A stretch of DNA of 64,000 nucleotides from Cryptomeria japonica (GCF_030272615.1 NW_026729139.1:62001-126000); one strand, 5' to 3'. Positions 35,749-47,747 are shown, counted from the first letter of the stretch. The notes: generated by a model not told the origin, from the letters alone. Program-made: numbers and translations.

Positions 35749-38700
35749 ATGAAGTTCAAAAGTTTAACCTTGTTAGCGATCACAGCTTTCATTGGATTAC
35801 TCACTCGCTGCACACTCGCAAACCCAGATGGTAAGTTCTAATTCATTTCAATAAAGTTTTACTGTGATTGAAAAACAAGGTCTGTAATATTTGCTCTTGC
35901 ATTTTATGAAGGATTTCTAAGTATTAATTGTGGCGCTTCAAATAATGGCACGAATGGAGAGATCGACTGGATTACAGATTCCTTGTTCATCAAATACAGA
36001 AACACCTCCATTATGCCTCCATTCACTCTTATCAATACCCCCTACCAATATCAGTCAATGGCCTATTTTACAAATATGGAAGCCAATAAATATTGTTACT
36101 TACTGCCCGTGAGGCCTCATATACAATATCTAGTAAGGGTCAGTTTTTTTTTAAAGGGATTTGAAAATCTTCGTTTAGCAAGCACCTTCGACTTGTATAT
36201 AGAGGGAATCAATTGGGCAAAAGTGAAGCTGACAAATTCCCAAATGTATCGCCCTATGTATTACGAAATCATCCTGGCCCCCAAAAGGGATAGTATGACT
36301 TTATGCCTGGCTAGAAATTCAGACACACAAGAAAGTTATTATGTTTTCATTTCAACCATTAGGTTGAGGCCGCTACAACCTGCAATGTATAATACTTTCA
36401 CTGATTTCAACTACAGCGCTTTGCTTCTCTTCTATCGTATCAATTTTGGCAGCTCTTATGAGATAAGGTAAGCTTAACAACAATTTTGTTTGGCAGTTAG
36501 TTTTGAATCTGTTCTGTCCACCTTATCTAATGTAATGTCGTCATCGTGGTACAGTTTTCCCGACGACCAGTATGATCGCCTGTGGGAACCTCCTCAGGTC
36601 ACGTTAACATCAACTTATGTGATCAGCACGAATGACTCCTTTTTGGGGAGCATAAGAAACCAGCCACCTGTATCAGTACTAAAGACTGCTATTACGTCCC
36701 TTTTAGGGGAAGATCAGTTGCTTGTTTCGAACTGGCATATTCTTCCCCAGGGCATTTATTATTTTGCTGTTTACTTGTGCAACATCAATAAGACAAGTCT
36801 TTCAGGGAATAACACATTTCAGATCTTCATTGGCAATGTTCAAATCGCAGAAATAGTCGTTCCTGAGTATATGTACTGTTTGTCACCAGAAACTCGTCTA
36901 GAGCTTAGCACAACTGATTCTACAGATATAAGAATACGTTCAAAAACAGGATCCGAGATGAGGCCATTCATAAATGCAGCTGAAGCATATCAAATAGTAA
37001 AGATCACCAATATGACACACGCCGGAGATGGTACGTTTATTTCTCCATCTGCTAGTTTCTGCTTGCCTCATTATACCATATTATTTTTTATACTACATTG
37101 TTTCCAACATTTCTCCTAGAAATATCGCCTAATGTTTTAGTAAACATGTGACACAGTACTCGCTATTAGAAAAATAGCAGATACAGTGAATGTTCCAGAT
37201 GATTGGACAACAGGAGATCCATGTTTACCTGCAGGTTTACCATTAACTGGTGTTATGTGCAATGAGGAAGATCCTCCACGAGTGATTATTGTGTAAAATT
37301 CTTTCCTTAAAAATCATAGGAGTTCATTAAAACTTTTAGCAATGAATACATTAGGTTTCAGTACTGAAGGCTATTAACCCACATAACTTCAACTCTTTTC
37401 AGGAATTTAACAAACAAAGGTCTCACTGGCAACATACCTCCAACCATAGCCAACTTAACAGCATTAAAACAGTTGGTAAGACAAACTTTCAAACAAATTA
37501 AACATTCTATTTCGCAAATCATAGATGTAGCTCCCCTCAGTTCAATAAGTGACTAATAAGTTATGTTATTTGTTTTAGCTGTTAGGCAACAATAATTTTT
37601 CAGGTTCTATTCCAGACCTCAGCACACTGATGAACCTTACGTCATTGTAAGAGATCCTTCACTATCTTCTATCAAAAGCCTTATTCTTATATACACAGTT
37701 GAATGAGAAAGGCTGTTTATATGTGTTGATATTTAATTTCCTTGGCATGTCGAAGGCAACTGCAAAATAATCGACTGACTGGAGATATTCCGAGTTCATT
37801 AGAGAAGCTTCCCATGTTAAATGAGCTGTATATTTACTCATAACTTCTTTATCTTTTCTTCTAACTATTTTATTTATGTTTCGATACTTTAGTCAAAGGT
37901 AATGTTTAATTAATCAGTTTTGTTTCTAACTTGAAGCTTTTTATGTTGTTTAGTTTTTTGCAGAACAACAAATTAGATGGAGATGTGCCACCTGGTTTAG
38001 TTAAGCCTGGTTTAAACCTCCAGTATGAGGACATCCTTTCTTGACTTATTGCCTTGTATAACAAAAGGATAATTATTCAAATAATTTTTATGCTTTAACC
38101 TTTGGTATCTTAGTTCTTGAAGGTGGGCAGAGACAGAACATTACAATTCATTGCCCTTGCAGAAACAATTTACATGAGCCTCTTAAATAGAGGTCTTTCG
38201 AATTATCTAGAATGAGAAATAGTAAACAACGTGAAAATCAATGGGCGGTGAAGAGTCGGTGGCAAGTCGGTAATAAAGTCAACAACATTACTGCAGGAAA
38301 GTTCCATATTAAATAGTGCAGTTGGAAGAAGCTTCTCTTCGGTGGGAGAAATTAATGTCTTCCAACACTCCCCCCTAATTTCTACCACTAATTACATTAA
38401 TATTTACAATATTCAAATTTTCTCTTAAATATTCAAATTGATCTTGTGCTAATGCTTTTGTGAATATATCAGCGAGTTGCTCCTTTGATCTACAATGTTG
38501 TAGAATGATTTCTCCATTGTTGATTAATTCTCGAATGAAGTGATACCTAGTATCAATGTGCTTTGTCCTCTTGTGAAAAACATGATTCTTTGATAGTGCA
38601 ATGGTGGACTTGTTGTCACAATAGATTGTAGTAGGCTCCTTTTGCTCATGCTTTAGATCCTTCAAGACTCTTCGCATCCATACTGCTTGACATGCCGCTG

Positions 38701-41700
38701 ATGTACCTGCCACATACTCCGCTTCTGCTGATGAAATTGTCACGATTGGCTGCTTCTTTGATGCCCATGCCACAATACCTGTTCCAAGATGAAATGCATA
38801 TCCAGATGTACTCTTTCGATCATCTATATTTCCTGCAAAATCACTGTTAGTATATCCAATCAATTGAAAATCATTTGTGATGGAATACAATATTCCATAA
38901 TCCAGGGTTGCTGCAATATATCTCAATATTCTTTTTCCTGCTTGCCAATGTGAATTTTTGGGTGAGTCCATAAATCTAGAAATTAGACTGACTCCATACA
39001 TTATATCCGGCCTAGTTGCTATCAAATACATCAAACTGCCAACCAATTTTCTGAATATAGTTGTGTCAAAATCCATCTCATTATCTTCTCTGCTAAGTTT
39101 TATGCCTGTTGCTACAGGAGAAGAAACTGGACTACAATTTATCATTCTAAACCTTCTCAAAACATCTTTTGCATATTTACTTTGACAAATGAAAATGCCC
39201 TTATCATTTTGAGTGACTTCAATACCAAGAAAATATTTCATCAAACCCAAGTCTGTCATCTCAAATTCTTTCTTCATTTCAAATTTAAACATGTCAATAG
39301 AAAGATTGCCTATAAAGATCAAATCATCAACATACAAGCAAACAATCAAAATCTGACCTTGTTCATTGACCTTGATGTAAAGCGTGGGCTCACTAGTGCA
39401 TCTATTGAATCCATTCTTCAACATGTATGAATCTATCCTGCTATACCAAGCTCTTGGTACTTGCTTCAATCCATAGAGTGCCTTCTTCAACTTGTAAACC
39501 TTGCCTTCATATCCTTTTATCTCATATCCTGGTGGTTGCTGCACATATATTTCTTCTTCCAAATATCCATTCAAAAAGGCTGATTTAACATCCATTTGAT
39601 AAACCTGCCAATTGTTTTGAGCTGCAATAGCTAGTACCATTCTAACAGTATCAAGTCTTGCTACAGGTGCAAATGTTTCATTATAATCAACCCCATATTC
39701 TTGTACAAACCCCTTAGCTACCAATCTTGCCTTATGTTTGTCAATTTCTCCATTTGCTTTATACTTAGTTTTATAAACCCATTTCACACCTATGCATTCT
39801 TTGTCTTTAGGCAAATCAACTAATTTCCATGTATTATTTTTCTCAATAGATTCCATTTCATCATTCATTGCATTAATCCAATGTTCATCCTTAATTGCAT
39901 CTTCAAAATATATAGGATCTTGAGCAAATAAAGCAAAGTTTGATTGCAAATCTATCTTATCTCCTTGATCATAAATTTCTTGCAAACTTTTAGTCTTCTT
40001 ACTTCTAAGCCTTGGTCTCAATGATGCAAGTGTAGGATTTGAGTCATTACTTACTTGTGGACTTGATGAATCTCCTTGCTCAACTTGCCTTTGTGAGTTA
40101 TCTCCTTGTGTATTTCTTGATGGAGTTCCTCCTTGTTCATTTGATTGATCTTCTTGGTCTTCTTGATCTTTTCCTTCTTGTTCATTGTATGGCATTGTCG
40201 TAGCACCTGTAATTGTATTGTCTATACTTCCATTCCAAGATTCTTCTTCTTTGAACACAACATCTCTACTTACAATGACCTTTTTGGTTATAGGATTAAA
40301 CAACTTATATGCCTTAGAATATTCATCATAACCAATAAAAATGCATTTTTCACTCTTATCATCCAACTTACTTCTTGTTTCCTTAGGCACATGTGCATAT
40401 GCAATACAACCAAATACTCTAAAATGAGAAACACTATGATGCTTACCACTCCATGCCTGTTGTGGAATCATGTCTATCACAATCTTTGTTGGACTTCTGT
40501 TCAAAATATAAACTGCACAAGCAACTGCTTCAGCCCAATACTCATTAGGTAGATTCTTACCTTTTAACATGCTCCTTGCCATCTCCATTATTGTTCGATT
40601 CTTCCTTTCTGCGACACCATTCTGCTGAGGTGTGTAACTTGTAGTGAATTGCTTCTTTATTCCATGATACCTGCAATAATCCAAAAATTCATTTGACTTG
40701 TATTCTCCTCCTCTATCTGATCTCAATACCTTGATGGATAAACCACTCTGTTTTTCAACCAATGCCTTGAACTCCTTGAATTTGCCAAATGTCTCAGATT
40801 TATATTTGAGAAAAAAAACCCATGTTTTTCTACTAAAATCATCAATGAATGTTAGAAAATAAATGCTCCCCCCTAATGATGGTGTTTTCATTGGACCACA
40901 TAAATCTGTATGCACAATTTCTAAAGGTGCCCAAGCTCTGTAAGTCATTTCTTTTGAAAACTTTTGCCTATGTTGCTTAGCCAAAATACAACTTTCACAT
41001 GAACTCAATGGTGCTTCAATAGGGGGTAAACCTCTTACCATATCCTTTCTTTGCAACAAACATAATCCTTTGAAATTTAGATGACCATACCTCAAATGCC
41101 ATTTCCATGCTTGATCTTGATTTGATGCCTTGAAACTTACTCCCATCTCCTCCATCATTTCACTCTTCATGCGAAGTGGGAACATTTTGTTGTTTGTCAT
41201 TTCAACCTTTGCAATCACCATGTTACTAGGAGAAATATCAAATATAGTGCAAACATTATTTTCAAAAGCAACTCTATAACCTTTTTGAATAAGTTGTCCC
41301 ACACTTATGAGATTATGCTTCAAACCAGGTACAAAATAAACATCAGGAATAGTTTTCTTACCAAGCTTTGTTATCACCTTAATTGCACCTTTTCCCATGA
41401 CTTCAACAATGTTATCATTGCCCAATTTAATTTCTGATTTAACTGAAGTATCCAAATTCTCAAAAAAATCTTTATTTCCAATCATATGATTACTACACCC
41501 ACTATCTAGAAACCAAATATTACTTGAATTTTCTTGAGCTACATGACATGTAATAAACAATGTCTCAGAACTACTCTCAAAAAAATTTGCATTTTGCTTT
41601 CCCATATCTGCTTGTTTCTTTCGACATTCATTTGCCAAGTGACCATACTTCTTACAATAATAACATTGAACATTTGTTTTGTCATACCTTTGTGATGCCT

Positions 41701-44700
41701 GATTGTTATTGCGGCCCCTTGGAATGAAATTTTGATTTCTCCTTCCTCCTGGATCTGGACTCTTTCTTTCTTCTCTTTGGTAACTATATCTTCCTCTTCC
41801 TCTTCCTCTGAATCCTGAATTTCCTCTTCCTCTGCCTCTGCCAAATGTCATTTGTGTTTTGAATGCATTCTCTAATGAGCTATTGTCATTCCTATTCCAC
41901 CTGTCTTCAAAATTTTTTAAAGAACCAACCAACTCATCTATAGAATATGTAGTCAAATCTTTAGATTCTTCAATTACCACAACAATTGCATCAAATTTTT
42001 TAGGCAAACTTCTTAAAACCTTTTCTACAACCTTTTGATCTGTTAAGTCATCACCATTCTGCCTTATTTGATTAATCAAATTTGTAACACGATATGTAAA
42101 TTGATCTACTGATTCAGAATCCTTCATTTGCAAATTTTCAAATTCTCTTCTAAGTGCTTGTAGTTTGGCAATTTTTACCTTACTAGTACCTTGATATGTT
42201 GTCTCTAGGATGTCCCATGCTTGCTTGGCTGTAGTGGCTGGTTTAATCCTTCCGACAACCGAATCATCCAATGCTTGCCCGATTATCTGCAAAGCCCTTC
42301 TATCCTTTTGCCTATTTTCTTCAAGCTTTTTCTTATCATCTGGACTCAAGGTAGACTCATTTTTACATTTTCTTATCATGTCAACTTCATTCTAAAAGCC
42401 CAATTATCATAATTTTTACCAGAAAATATTGGAATTAAAGGTTGAAAGTTACCAGATGCCATATTTTGACCAAAAAAAAAAAAATTACTCCAAACTCTAA
42501 CAGTATACTTAATGCCTTAATCAACCAATTCCTTATAATCCAAACATCATCAAAACAAACTCCTTTTGAAACACCTAGGGCCACAGTCTCAATATAATGC
42601 CACAAACCCTATTTAATGCCATGAATAGGAACATACCAATACGATGTCTAAAAACCACAGTGGATGAATCTGGAATAGTGACACCTTAATACTTTGCGAA
42701 TTCAATCAAGTAAAATATGGCCTGCGTGCCCTCAACAATAATCTCCTGCAATCTGGCTTTGCCGTTAAAATAAAAACTGTGCTCAATAGTCTCCTTGACA
42801 CAGCCTGACTGAGATCTTCTTATGGCTGCAAACACTTGCTTTCACTGCAGCTTCTACGATGGCCTTCTCCTCTCTGACTAATTCGATGACAACTCAATCT
42901 GCCTTTGCAATCTGCATAAACACAACAATCTACCAATTTTTATTTGCCTGAGCTCTGATACCACATGAAGGTGGGCAGAGACAGAACATTACAATTCATT
43001 GCCCTTGCAGAAACAATTTACATGAGCCTCTTAAATAGAGGTCTTTCGAATTATCTAGAATGAGAAACAGTAAACAACGTGAAAATCAATGGGCGGTGAA
43101 GAGTCGGTGGCAAGTCGGTAATAAAGTCAACAACATTACTGCAGGAAAGTTCCATATTAAATAGTGCAGTTGGAAGAAGCTTCTCTTCGGTGGGAGAAAT
43201 TAATGTCTTCCAACAGTTCTTAGTTGTTTATATTAGATAAACAGATAAAACTATATTAAATTAGAAATTGAAATAATTTTATTAAGATTTTTAAATAACA
43301 ATAATTTATTTGTCTTAACCTTTGACATTTTAATTGTTTGGTCTGCACTGCAGAGTTCTTCCTCAAAGTAAGTTTCTACAGGACAAGAAAAACAAAGAAA
43401 AAGGTAGGATTATAGGACCTGCTATTGGCTGTTCGGTTCTGTTAATCCTTCTGATATTCGGGATTTATCAATGGAGGTGCAAATATAATCAAGGATGTCT
43501 CACCATAAACAATTCTACTATGCAACCTCAGCATTCATGTACAGGTCTTTTTTGAATCCTTGTCACTTGAAAATGGTTTATTTAAAACTAAGAATTATTA
43601 TTTTAGATCTTCTATCTCGTATCTTTAAGTATTGAGTCATGTTGGAAACCTTTGTTCTATCTTCTCTTTCGAAACAGATAAAGATGATCCAAATGAATTT
43701 CAAAAAGTGGTGGTAGAATATAGTGAAGAAGATATTAAAGCAGCTACAAACAACTATTCTACAATCATTGGTAAGGGAGGCTTTGGCATTGTGTTTTATG
43801 GTCAACTATCAGGAAACGATGTTGCAGTGAAGATACTTTCAACTGATTCATGTCAAGGAAAACAAGAATTTCGAAATGAGGTTCTTCCTTTCTTCAAAAA
43901 TATTGAATGCATTATTTAAGACAAGAATTTTATTTACCCCTCGTACTCCTATTTCATCACAAGTTGCCTGTTTAACACACGGTGCTTTTGTTCTTGGCTC
44001 CAGGTAACTCTCCTTTCAAGGGTACACCACAAGAATCTTGTAAATCTTCTTGGGTATTGTAGACAGCCTATAGTTGCCTTACTATACGAATTTATGGAAT
44101 ATGGAACATTGACGAACCATATACACGGTATAGTTTATTCCATGGTGGTCTCAATAAAATTAATGTAAACAAATTTTAACAAAAAGACTTACTATTCTAT
44201 TTACAGGCTCTGCTAAACGAGAGAGACCACTTGATTGGCAAACTAGGATTAATATTGCTCTACAAGCTGCAGAGGGTAAATTGTACAAGTCATAGGTTTC
44301 AGGTTTTTAAATGTTTATTGTATGTAAAATTGCTTCTACACATTACAAATTTCTTATGTGGTTTGCAGGTTTGCTATACCTTCATGAGGGTTGTAGCCCT
44401 CCTATCATACACAGAGATATTAAATGCACTAATATACTTTTGGATAAAAATATGTCTGCCAAGATTACTGACTTTGGTTTATCAAAGTTACTGCAAAACT
44501 CTCGAAGCCATGTAACAACAGAAGTCAAGGGCACCCTCGGCTATCTTGATCCCGAGTATTTTCATACTTCACCATTATAGTATCTTTTTAACATTTATCA
44601 AATAATTTACAGTACGCTAATTTTCAAACTTGATGCAGATATTATGGAACGTCGTCATTAAATGAAAAGAGTGATGTCTATAGTTTTGGTGTAGTTTTAT

Positions 44701-45073
44701 TCGAGATTATTTCTGGAGTACCACCCAAGGAGGGAATTGTTGAATCGGTAAACATTTAAAATATAATCTATTTTATTTTTATCATTAATAATAATATGGA
44801 ATTCTCATTTTCCTCATTATACAGGCTAAAATATTGCTTTCATGCGGGAGAATAGCAGACTTGATGGATTCTTTGTTGGGTGGCCAATATAGTTTAGAAT
44901 CTGCATGGAGAGTTGCAGAGGTTGCGTACAATTTTGTGGAACCAAGACCAGTAAATAGACCCACTATGAATACTGTTGTGAAAGAGCTAGCAGAAGCAAA
45001 GGCACTTGTATCACATGATGGCATTAAACCTACATCTTTAAAAGTACTGGACGACGTGCCTAAAGCTCGATAG
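35749..45073 (+). CDS. Malectin-like/LRR receptor-like protein kinase, complete, 15 exons, 887 aa
   Basis: The exons are 35749-35830, 35912-36467, 36555-37030, 37157-37292, 37403-37475, 37579-37646, 37756-37827, 37954-38022, 43354-43544, 43678-43880, 44004-44127, 44207-44275, 44369-44555, 44639-44747 and 44825-45073. All borders are GT-AG, phases agree, and the total is 2664 nt. The protein has a signal peptide (1-24), a malectin-like ectodomain opening [10 protein letters not shown] (about 28-370), a GDPC motif segment, three to four LRRs (417-510) and a transmembrane helix (about 530-549). The kinase has GKGGFG (606-611), Lys626, Glu642, HRD (721-723), Asn728 and DFG (741-743). It is therefore an RD-type, probably active Ser/Thr kinase at the plasma membrane. 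The LRR-I class acts in defence, symbiosis or growth signalling; the ligand is unknown. Intron 8 contains a 5.1 kb copia element in antisense orientation. The left copy (1-3047) is broken, so this is the only intact member here. Confidence 0.93.
38118..38367 (-). repeat. 3' LTR of the young copia element
   Basis: It is 250 bp long, from TGAAGGTGGGC to TTCCAACA on the plus strand, and is the same as 42966-43215 except for one base. Confidence 0.97.
38368..38381 (-). other. Polypurine tract of the young copia element
   Basis: The minus strand reads AAATTAGGGGGGAG directly before the 3' LTR. It overlaps the last codons of pol. Confidence 0.85.
38375..42379 (-). CDS. Copia gag-pol polyprotein, 1334 codons open, N-terminus of gag damaged
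   Basis: One uninterrupted frame encodes, in order: gag core (KAQWDIL-type helix region about 50-170), CCHC zinc knuckle [14 protein letters not shown] (about 239-252), protease [11 protein letters not shown] (about 289-299), GAG-pre-integrase [13 protein letters not shown], integrase with [27 protein letters not shown] and [14 protein letters not shown] with [10 protein letters not shown] and the YVDDLIF catalytic box (about 1010), and RNase H with [33 protein letters not shown] and LADIFTKAL. The usual copia length is reached apart from the gag start. The annotated first Met (42379) is internal to gag. The natural start at 42462 is in another frame and stops after 28 codons. Enzymatic domains look intact, so it may be mobilisable only with gag supplied in trans. 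Confidence 0.93.
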   Translation of the reverse strand: MIRKCKNESTLSPDDKKKLEENRQKDRRALQIIGQALDDSVVGRIKPATTAKQAWDILETTYQGTSKVKIAKLQALRREFENLQMKDSESVDQFTYRVTNLINQIRQNGDDLTDQKVVEKVLRSLPKKFDAIVVVIEESKDLTTYSIDELVGSLKNFEDRWNRNDNSSLENAFKTQMTFGRGRGRGNSGFRGRGRGRYSYQREERKSPDPGGRRNQNFIPRGRNNNQASQRYDKTNVQCYYCKKYGHLANECRKKQADMGKQNANFFESSSETLFITCHVAQENSSNIWFLDSGCSNHMIGNKDFFENLDTSVKSEIKLGNDNIVEVMGKGAIKVITKLGKKTIPDVYFVPGLKHNLISVGQLIQKGYRVAFENNVCTIFDISPSNMVIAKVEMTNNKMFPLRMKSEMMEEMGVSFKASNQDQAWKWHLRYGHLNFKGLCLLQRKDMVRGLPPIEAPLSSCESCILAKQHRQKFSKEMTYRAWAPLEIVHTDLCGPMKTPSLGGSIYFLTFIDDFSRKTWVFFLKYKSETFGKFKEFKALVEKQSGLSIKVLRSDRGGEYKSNEFLDYCRYHGIKKQFTTSYTPQQNGVAERKNRTIMEMARSMLKGKNLPNEYWAEAVACAVYILNRSPTKIVIDMIPQQAWSGKHHSVSHFRVFGCIAYAHVPKETRSKLDDKSEKCIFIGYDEYSKAYKLFNPITKKVIVSRDVVFKEEESWNGSIDNTITGATTMPYNEQEGKDQEDQEDQSNEQGGTPSRNTQGDNSQRQVEQGDSSSPQVSNDSNPTLASLRPRLRSKKTKSLQEIYDQGDKIDLQSNFALFAQDPIYFEDAIKDEHWINAMNDEMESIEKNNTWKLVDLPKDKECIGVKWVYKTKYKANGEIDKHKARLVAKGFVQEYGVDYNETFAPVARLDTVRMVLAIAAQNNWQVYQMDVKSAFLNGYLEEEIYVQQPPGYEIKGYEGKVYKLKKALYGLKQVPRAWYSRIDSYMLKNGFNRCTSEPTLYIKVNEQGQILIVCLYVDDLIFIGNLSIDMFKFEMKKEFEMTDLGLMKYFLGIEVTQNDKGIFICQSKYAKDVLRRFRMINCSPVSSPVATGIKLSREDNEMDFDTTIFRKLVGSLMYLIATRPDIMYGVSLISRFMDSPKNSHWQAGKRILRYIAATLDYGILYSITNDFQLIGYTNSDFAGNIDDRKSTSGYAFHLGTGIVAWASKKQPIVTISSAEAEYVAGTSAACQAVWMRRVLKDLKHEQKEPTTIYCDNKSTIALSKNHVFHKRTKHIDTRYHFIRELINNGEIILQHCRSKEQLADIFTKALAQDQFEYLRENLNIVNINVISGRN
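42380..42462 (-). pseudogene. Separated gag start of the young copia element
   Basis: The minus strand from ATG at 42462 reads [18 protein letters not shown] and DNWAFRMK, the typical first segment of copia gag, then hits TGA after 28 codons. The long gag-pol frame follows in a different register. The segment normally found between the two (about 35-45 residues in related gags) is missing, so a deletion with frameshift is likely. Confidence 0.8.
42952..42963 (-). other. Primer-binding site of the young copia element
   Basis: The minus strand reads TGGTATCAGAGC two bases inside the 5' LTR, complementary to initiator Met-tRNA. Confidence 0.92.
42966..43215 (-). repeat. 5' LTR of the young copia element
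   Basis: This 250-bp repeat is followed at 43216-43220 by the GTTCT target duplication. In element orientation it begins TGTTGGAAGAC. Confidence 0.97.
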
Positions 45074-46466
45074 CCATACCATTGTGAATCTGCTTCACTA
45101 GACGAAACATGCCCACTTAGCAGTGTCTGTCTTTTCAAATATAAACATTATAGTAATTATAACATTAAGTGGTTAAGGATCAGCTAATGAAGATCCAAAA
45201 CATAATATTATTTAACTTAATCTTCAATATAGTATTAAGTGGTCATAGTTATTTAAATTGTTGGGTTCTTCTTATATTTAAAAAAATAGTGATAGCATAT
45301 TTAAATCTATAATATTAGAGTACTTAATTTGAATGATTTTCTAGTGTATAATATCCATATTTTTATAATATCTTATTATCATATTAGATTTCAGATTTCA
45401 ATTGTTCATCCATCAAATCTAAGTTATTCTTAAAGTCATTTCCAAGAATCAATCAATTGGATGCAATTAAATGCTACCTATTTTGGTACTTAGACAATTT
45501 AATCCTGCAAAAGAATATCATTGACATATCGAAGAGTAATTCAATGGTATTGGGTACAATTTTGTTTCTTTTTAAATAGACTTTTAATCTAATATTGATG
45601 CTTTATTTTAGCTATAAATTTAAACAGGTTTTAAAATTAACTAGTTTTGATAGTTCGTTTTCAAAAGCATACTACATGTATATGTATTCAAATTGATATT
45701 GCATAAAAGAAATCTCTTTGTTAGGCAATGTTGTTTATTACACGTGTTCCAAGACCATGAAGAGATCAAACCCACCACCCAAACAAAGAAAAAAGTAGTA
45801 TAAGTGAAAAATTGTCTAAAGAAACATACACTACATTTAAATGAGTTCAAGAGCCAAGGATACAAAACCTATGATTTAGAGAAGCACAAACACAACACCC
45901 ACAATCTAAATTTAAACTAGAATAAGATATTTAGACACTATTAATATTGATGAATAAAAGACCACTCTTGATAGGATGAAATACTAGCATTATCACATGA
46001 ACTCATCAACTCTTATCGTAAGGGTTTGTAAAAACCCTTTCACACCTTAAAAAACCAAAATATTGACCTACCTCCTTAACCTATACTGTCAGCCTTAATT
46101 CTATCCTTCACAATATGGACATTAGAACCAACACCCTTAACTCAAAGCCAAGAAAGAAGAACCTAGATTGTACTAGAATAACCATATCAACGAAATCCTC
46201 CATAGCAGTATTGCTCATATGAATTAACATTTTAAAAAATTAAAATAAAATTAAAAAAGATGGCTCTTAATATTTTCCAAATACCAATGGGAAAAACTGG
46301 TAGGGAAATTTAAGGAAAAGTTAACACAGTTTCAGTTTTTATGAGGCAATAAAATGAAACCTTGGGCATTCGTGTTTGTTTCGATGTCTTGTTCATTTAG
46401 AAGTTAGTTTATAATGTTCCTTAAATGCAGTTGATAGGAAAAATTATAATTTTTCAATAGCACGGA

Positions 46467-46690
46467 AAAGGAAATTAAATATTTTATTCTTAATCATGAC
46501 TAAGTCATCGTATATTCCTTCGGCCTTCATCATTTTTCTTGTCTTTGCTTCCCATTCAAAATGATTTTACTTTTCTTTGCCCGCATTTCAGCAGAGAAAA
46601 TCAATGACGATATTTTAGGTTAACGTAAAATAAATATATTTTATTTCCTCGATTTCAGCAGAGTAAAATATGTAAAATTGAAACAGTTGA
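46467..46690 (+). pseudogene. Diverged copy of the kinase gene's upstream region
   Basis: Segments such as TTTATTCTTAATCA, TTTGCTTCCCATTCAAA and TATTTTATTTCCTCGA followed by TTCAGCAGAGTAA occur here in the same order and spacing as at about 35055-35275 upstream of the intact kinase gene. It is not followed by kinase exons. The best reading is that it is the leftover promoter of a further tandem gene copy that was deleted. The matching part of the left unit is missing. Confidence 0.75.
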
Positions 46691-46977
46691 ACACTGGAAT
46701 TTGGTGAGAATCTATTTTCATTTTGTTTTTTATTTATTTAAAAATGACTTTACTTTCTGATTTGAACAGTGAAGTATGAATCTATTTTTTTTATTTTTTT
46801 TCAAAATCAAAATAAAGAAAAACATTGGTAATGATTAGTAGAAATTTCTACCCCCTCTTTATTCAATGGGTCGTGCTCTTTCTAAATCATTTTTCTTTTT
46901 TTAAGTGGGTGTATTTCTTTTCTTCTTTCTTTAATGACATGTCTAATCTTATTCTAAACATTGCATTTTTTTTTATG

Positions 46978-47395
46978 GTTTTATCAAATATCTTTCAGTA
47001 AGTTAATTTTTAAAATTATTGTATTTTTACGAAATACTTTTTAAACAAGTTAATTGCATCTTTTATCACATATTTTCTAAATTAGTATAAAATTTCATAT
47101 TTTGTCAAATATTTTTAAATGAGTTATGTGATAAAAATTGTGATTTTATCAAATAGCTTTGAACAAATCAGTTTGTGAAAAAAGTATGCTCTATCAAATA
47201 CATTTGAATAAATTATTGTTAAAATAAACTATAATTCTTTCAACTATTTTTGAACAAATTAATATGGGAAAAAATGTTGCTCTATCAACTACCTTTGAAC
47301 AAGTTAATTTGTGAAAAAAATTCATAATCCTATCAATTATATTTGAACAAATTAATGTGAGAAAAAATGGCATTCTATCAAATACCTAGTTAACA
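46978..47395 (+). repeat. Diverged 45-47 bp tandem repeat array, right copy
   Basis: The same TATCAAATA...TTTGAACAA...TTAAT units as at 4200-4545 are present, with two or three additional degenerate units at the left end (46978-47080). Confidence 0.75.
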
Positions 47396-47747
47396 AGAAA
47401 ATAGGATGCTTATCTAACTTCAACTCCACCCTACAAATGAACACTAATGCATTTATTTTTCTTCTTATGTGAAAGTCATTTTAAATTGAATAATCTTACA
47501 TTTACATAATTTATTTTTAGTTTTTAATGCTCCACATCTCCTTCGCACCTTACAAATTCAAAATACCCTTTATTTGTGAATTTTAACAATTTTCGTTACC
47601 CACTCCTCATCTTTGTTGAACCTACATGTTTCAAGGAAGTATCTAATCATATTCCTTTAAACAAAGTTAGAGTTTAAAGAGTTCTAATTCTCATTGCAAT
47701 CCCCAAATCATGGTTTCTCACTCTATGTATTCTTAAGAACCATGTGT

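Larger units (their letters stand above)
38118..43215 (-). mobile_element. Young Ty1/copia element in kinase intron 8, antisense to the host gene
   Basis: The 250-bp LTRs at 38118-38367 and 42966-43215 differ at one base (T versus C near 38222/43070). The flanks carry the perfect target duplication GTTCT (38113-38117 and 43216-43220). The empty site is seen intact in the left unit near 1192-1196. The primer-binding site (TGGTATCAGAGC) and polypurine tract are in place on the minus strand. The internal 4.6 kb holds one long gag-pol frame. The near-identical LTRs indicate recent insertion, after the segmental duplication. The element could affect expression or splicing of the host kinase gene; the sequence does not show whether it does. 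Confidence 0.97.

Noticed and set aside
36490-37119. A 209-codon open frame taken as a separate gene
   Set aside because: It is exon 3 of the kinase gene plus parts of the neighbouring introns. The exon is 36555-37030.
40145-40552. 135-codon open frame on the plus strand within the young copia
   Set aside because: It is antisense to the well-supported pol frame and has no recognisable motif.
43334-43555. A 73-codon open frame as a small membrane protein (also 1307-1528)
   Set aside because: It is exon 9 of the kinase gene with intron ends. The hydrophobic stretch is the receptor's transmembrane helix.
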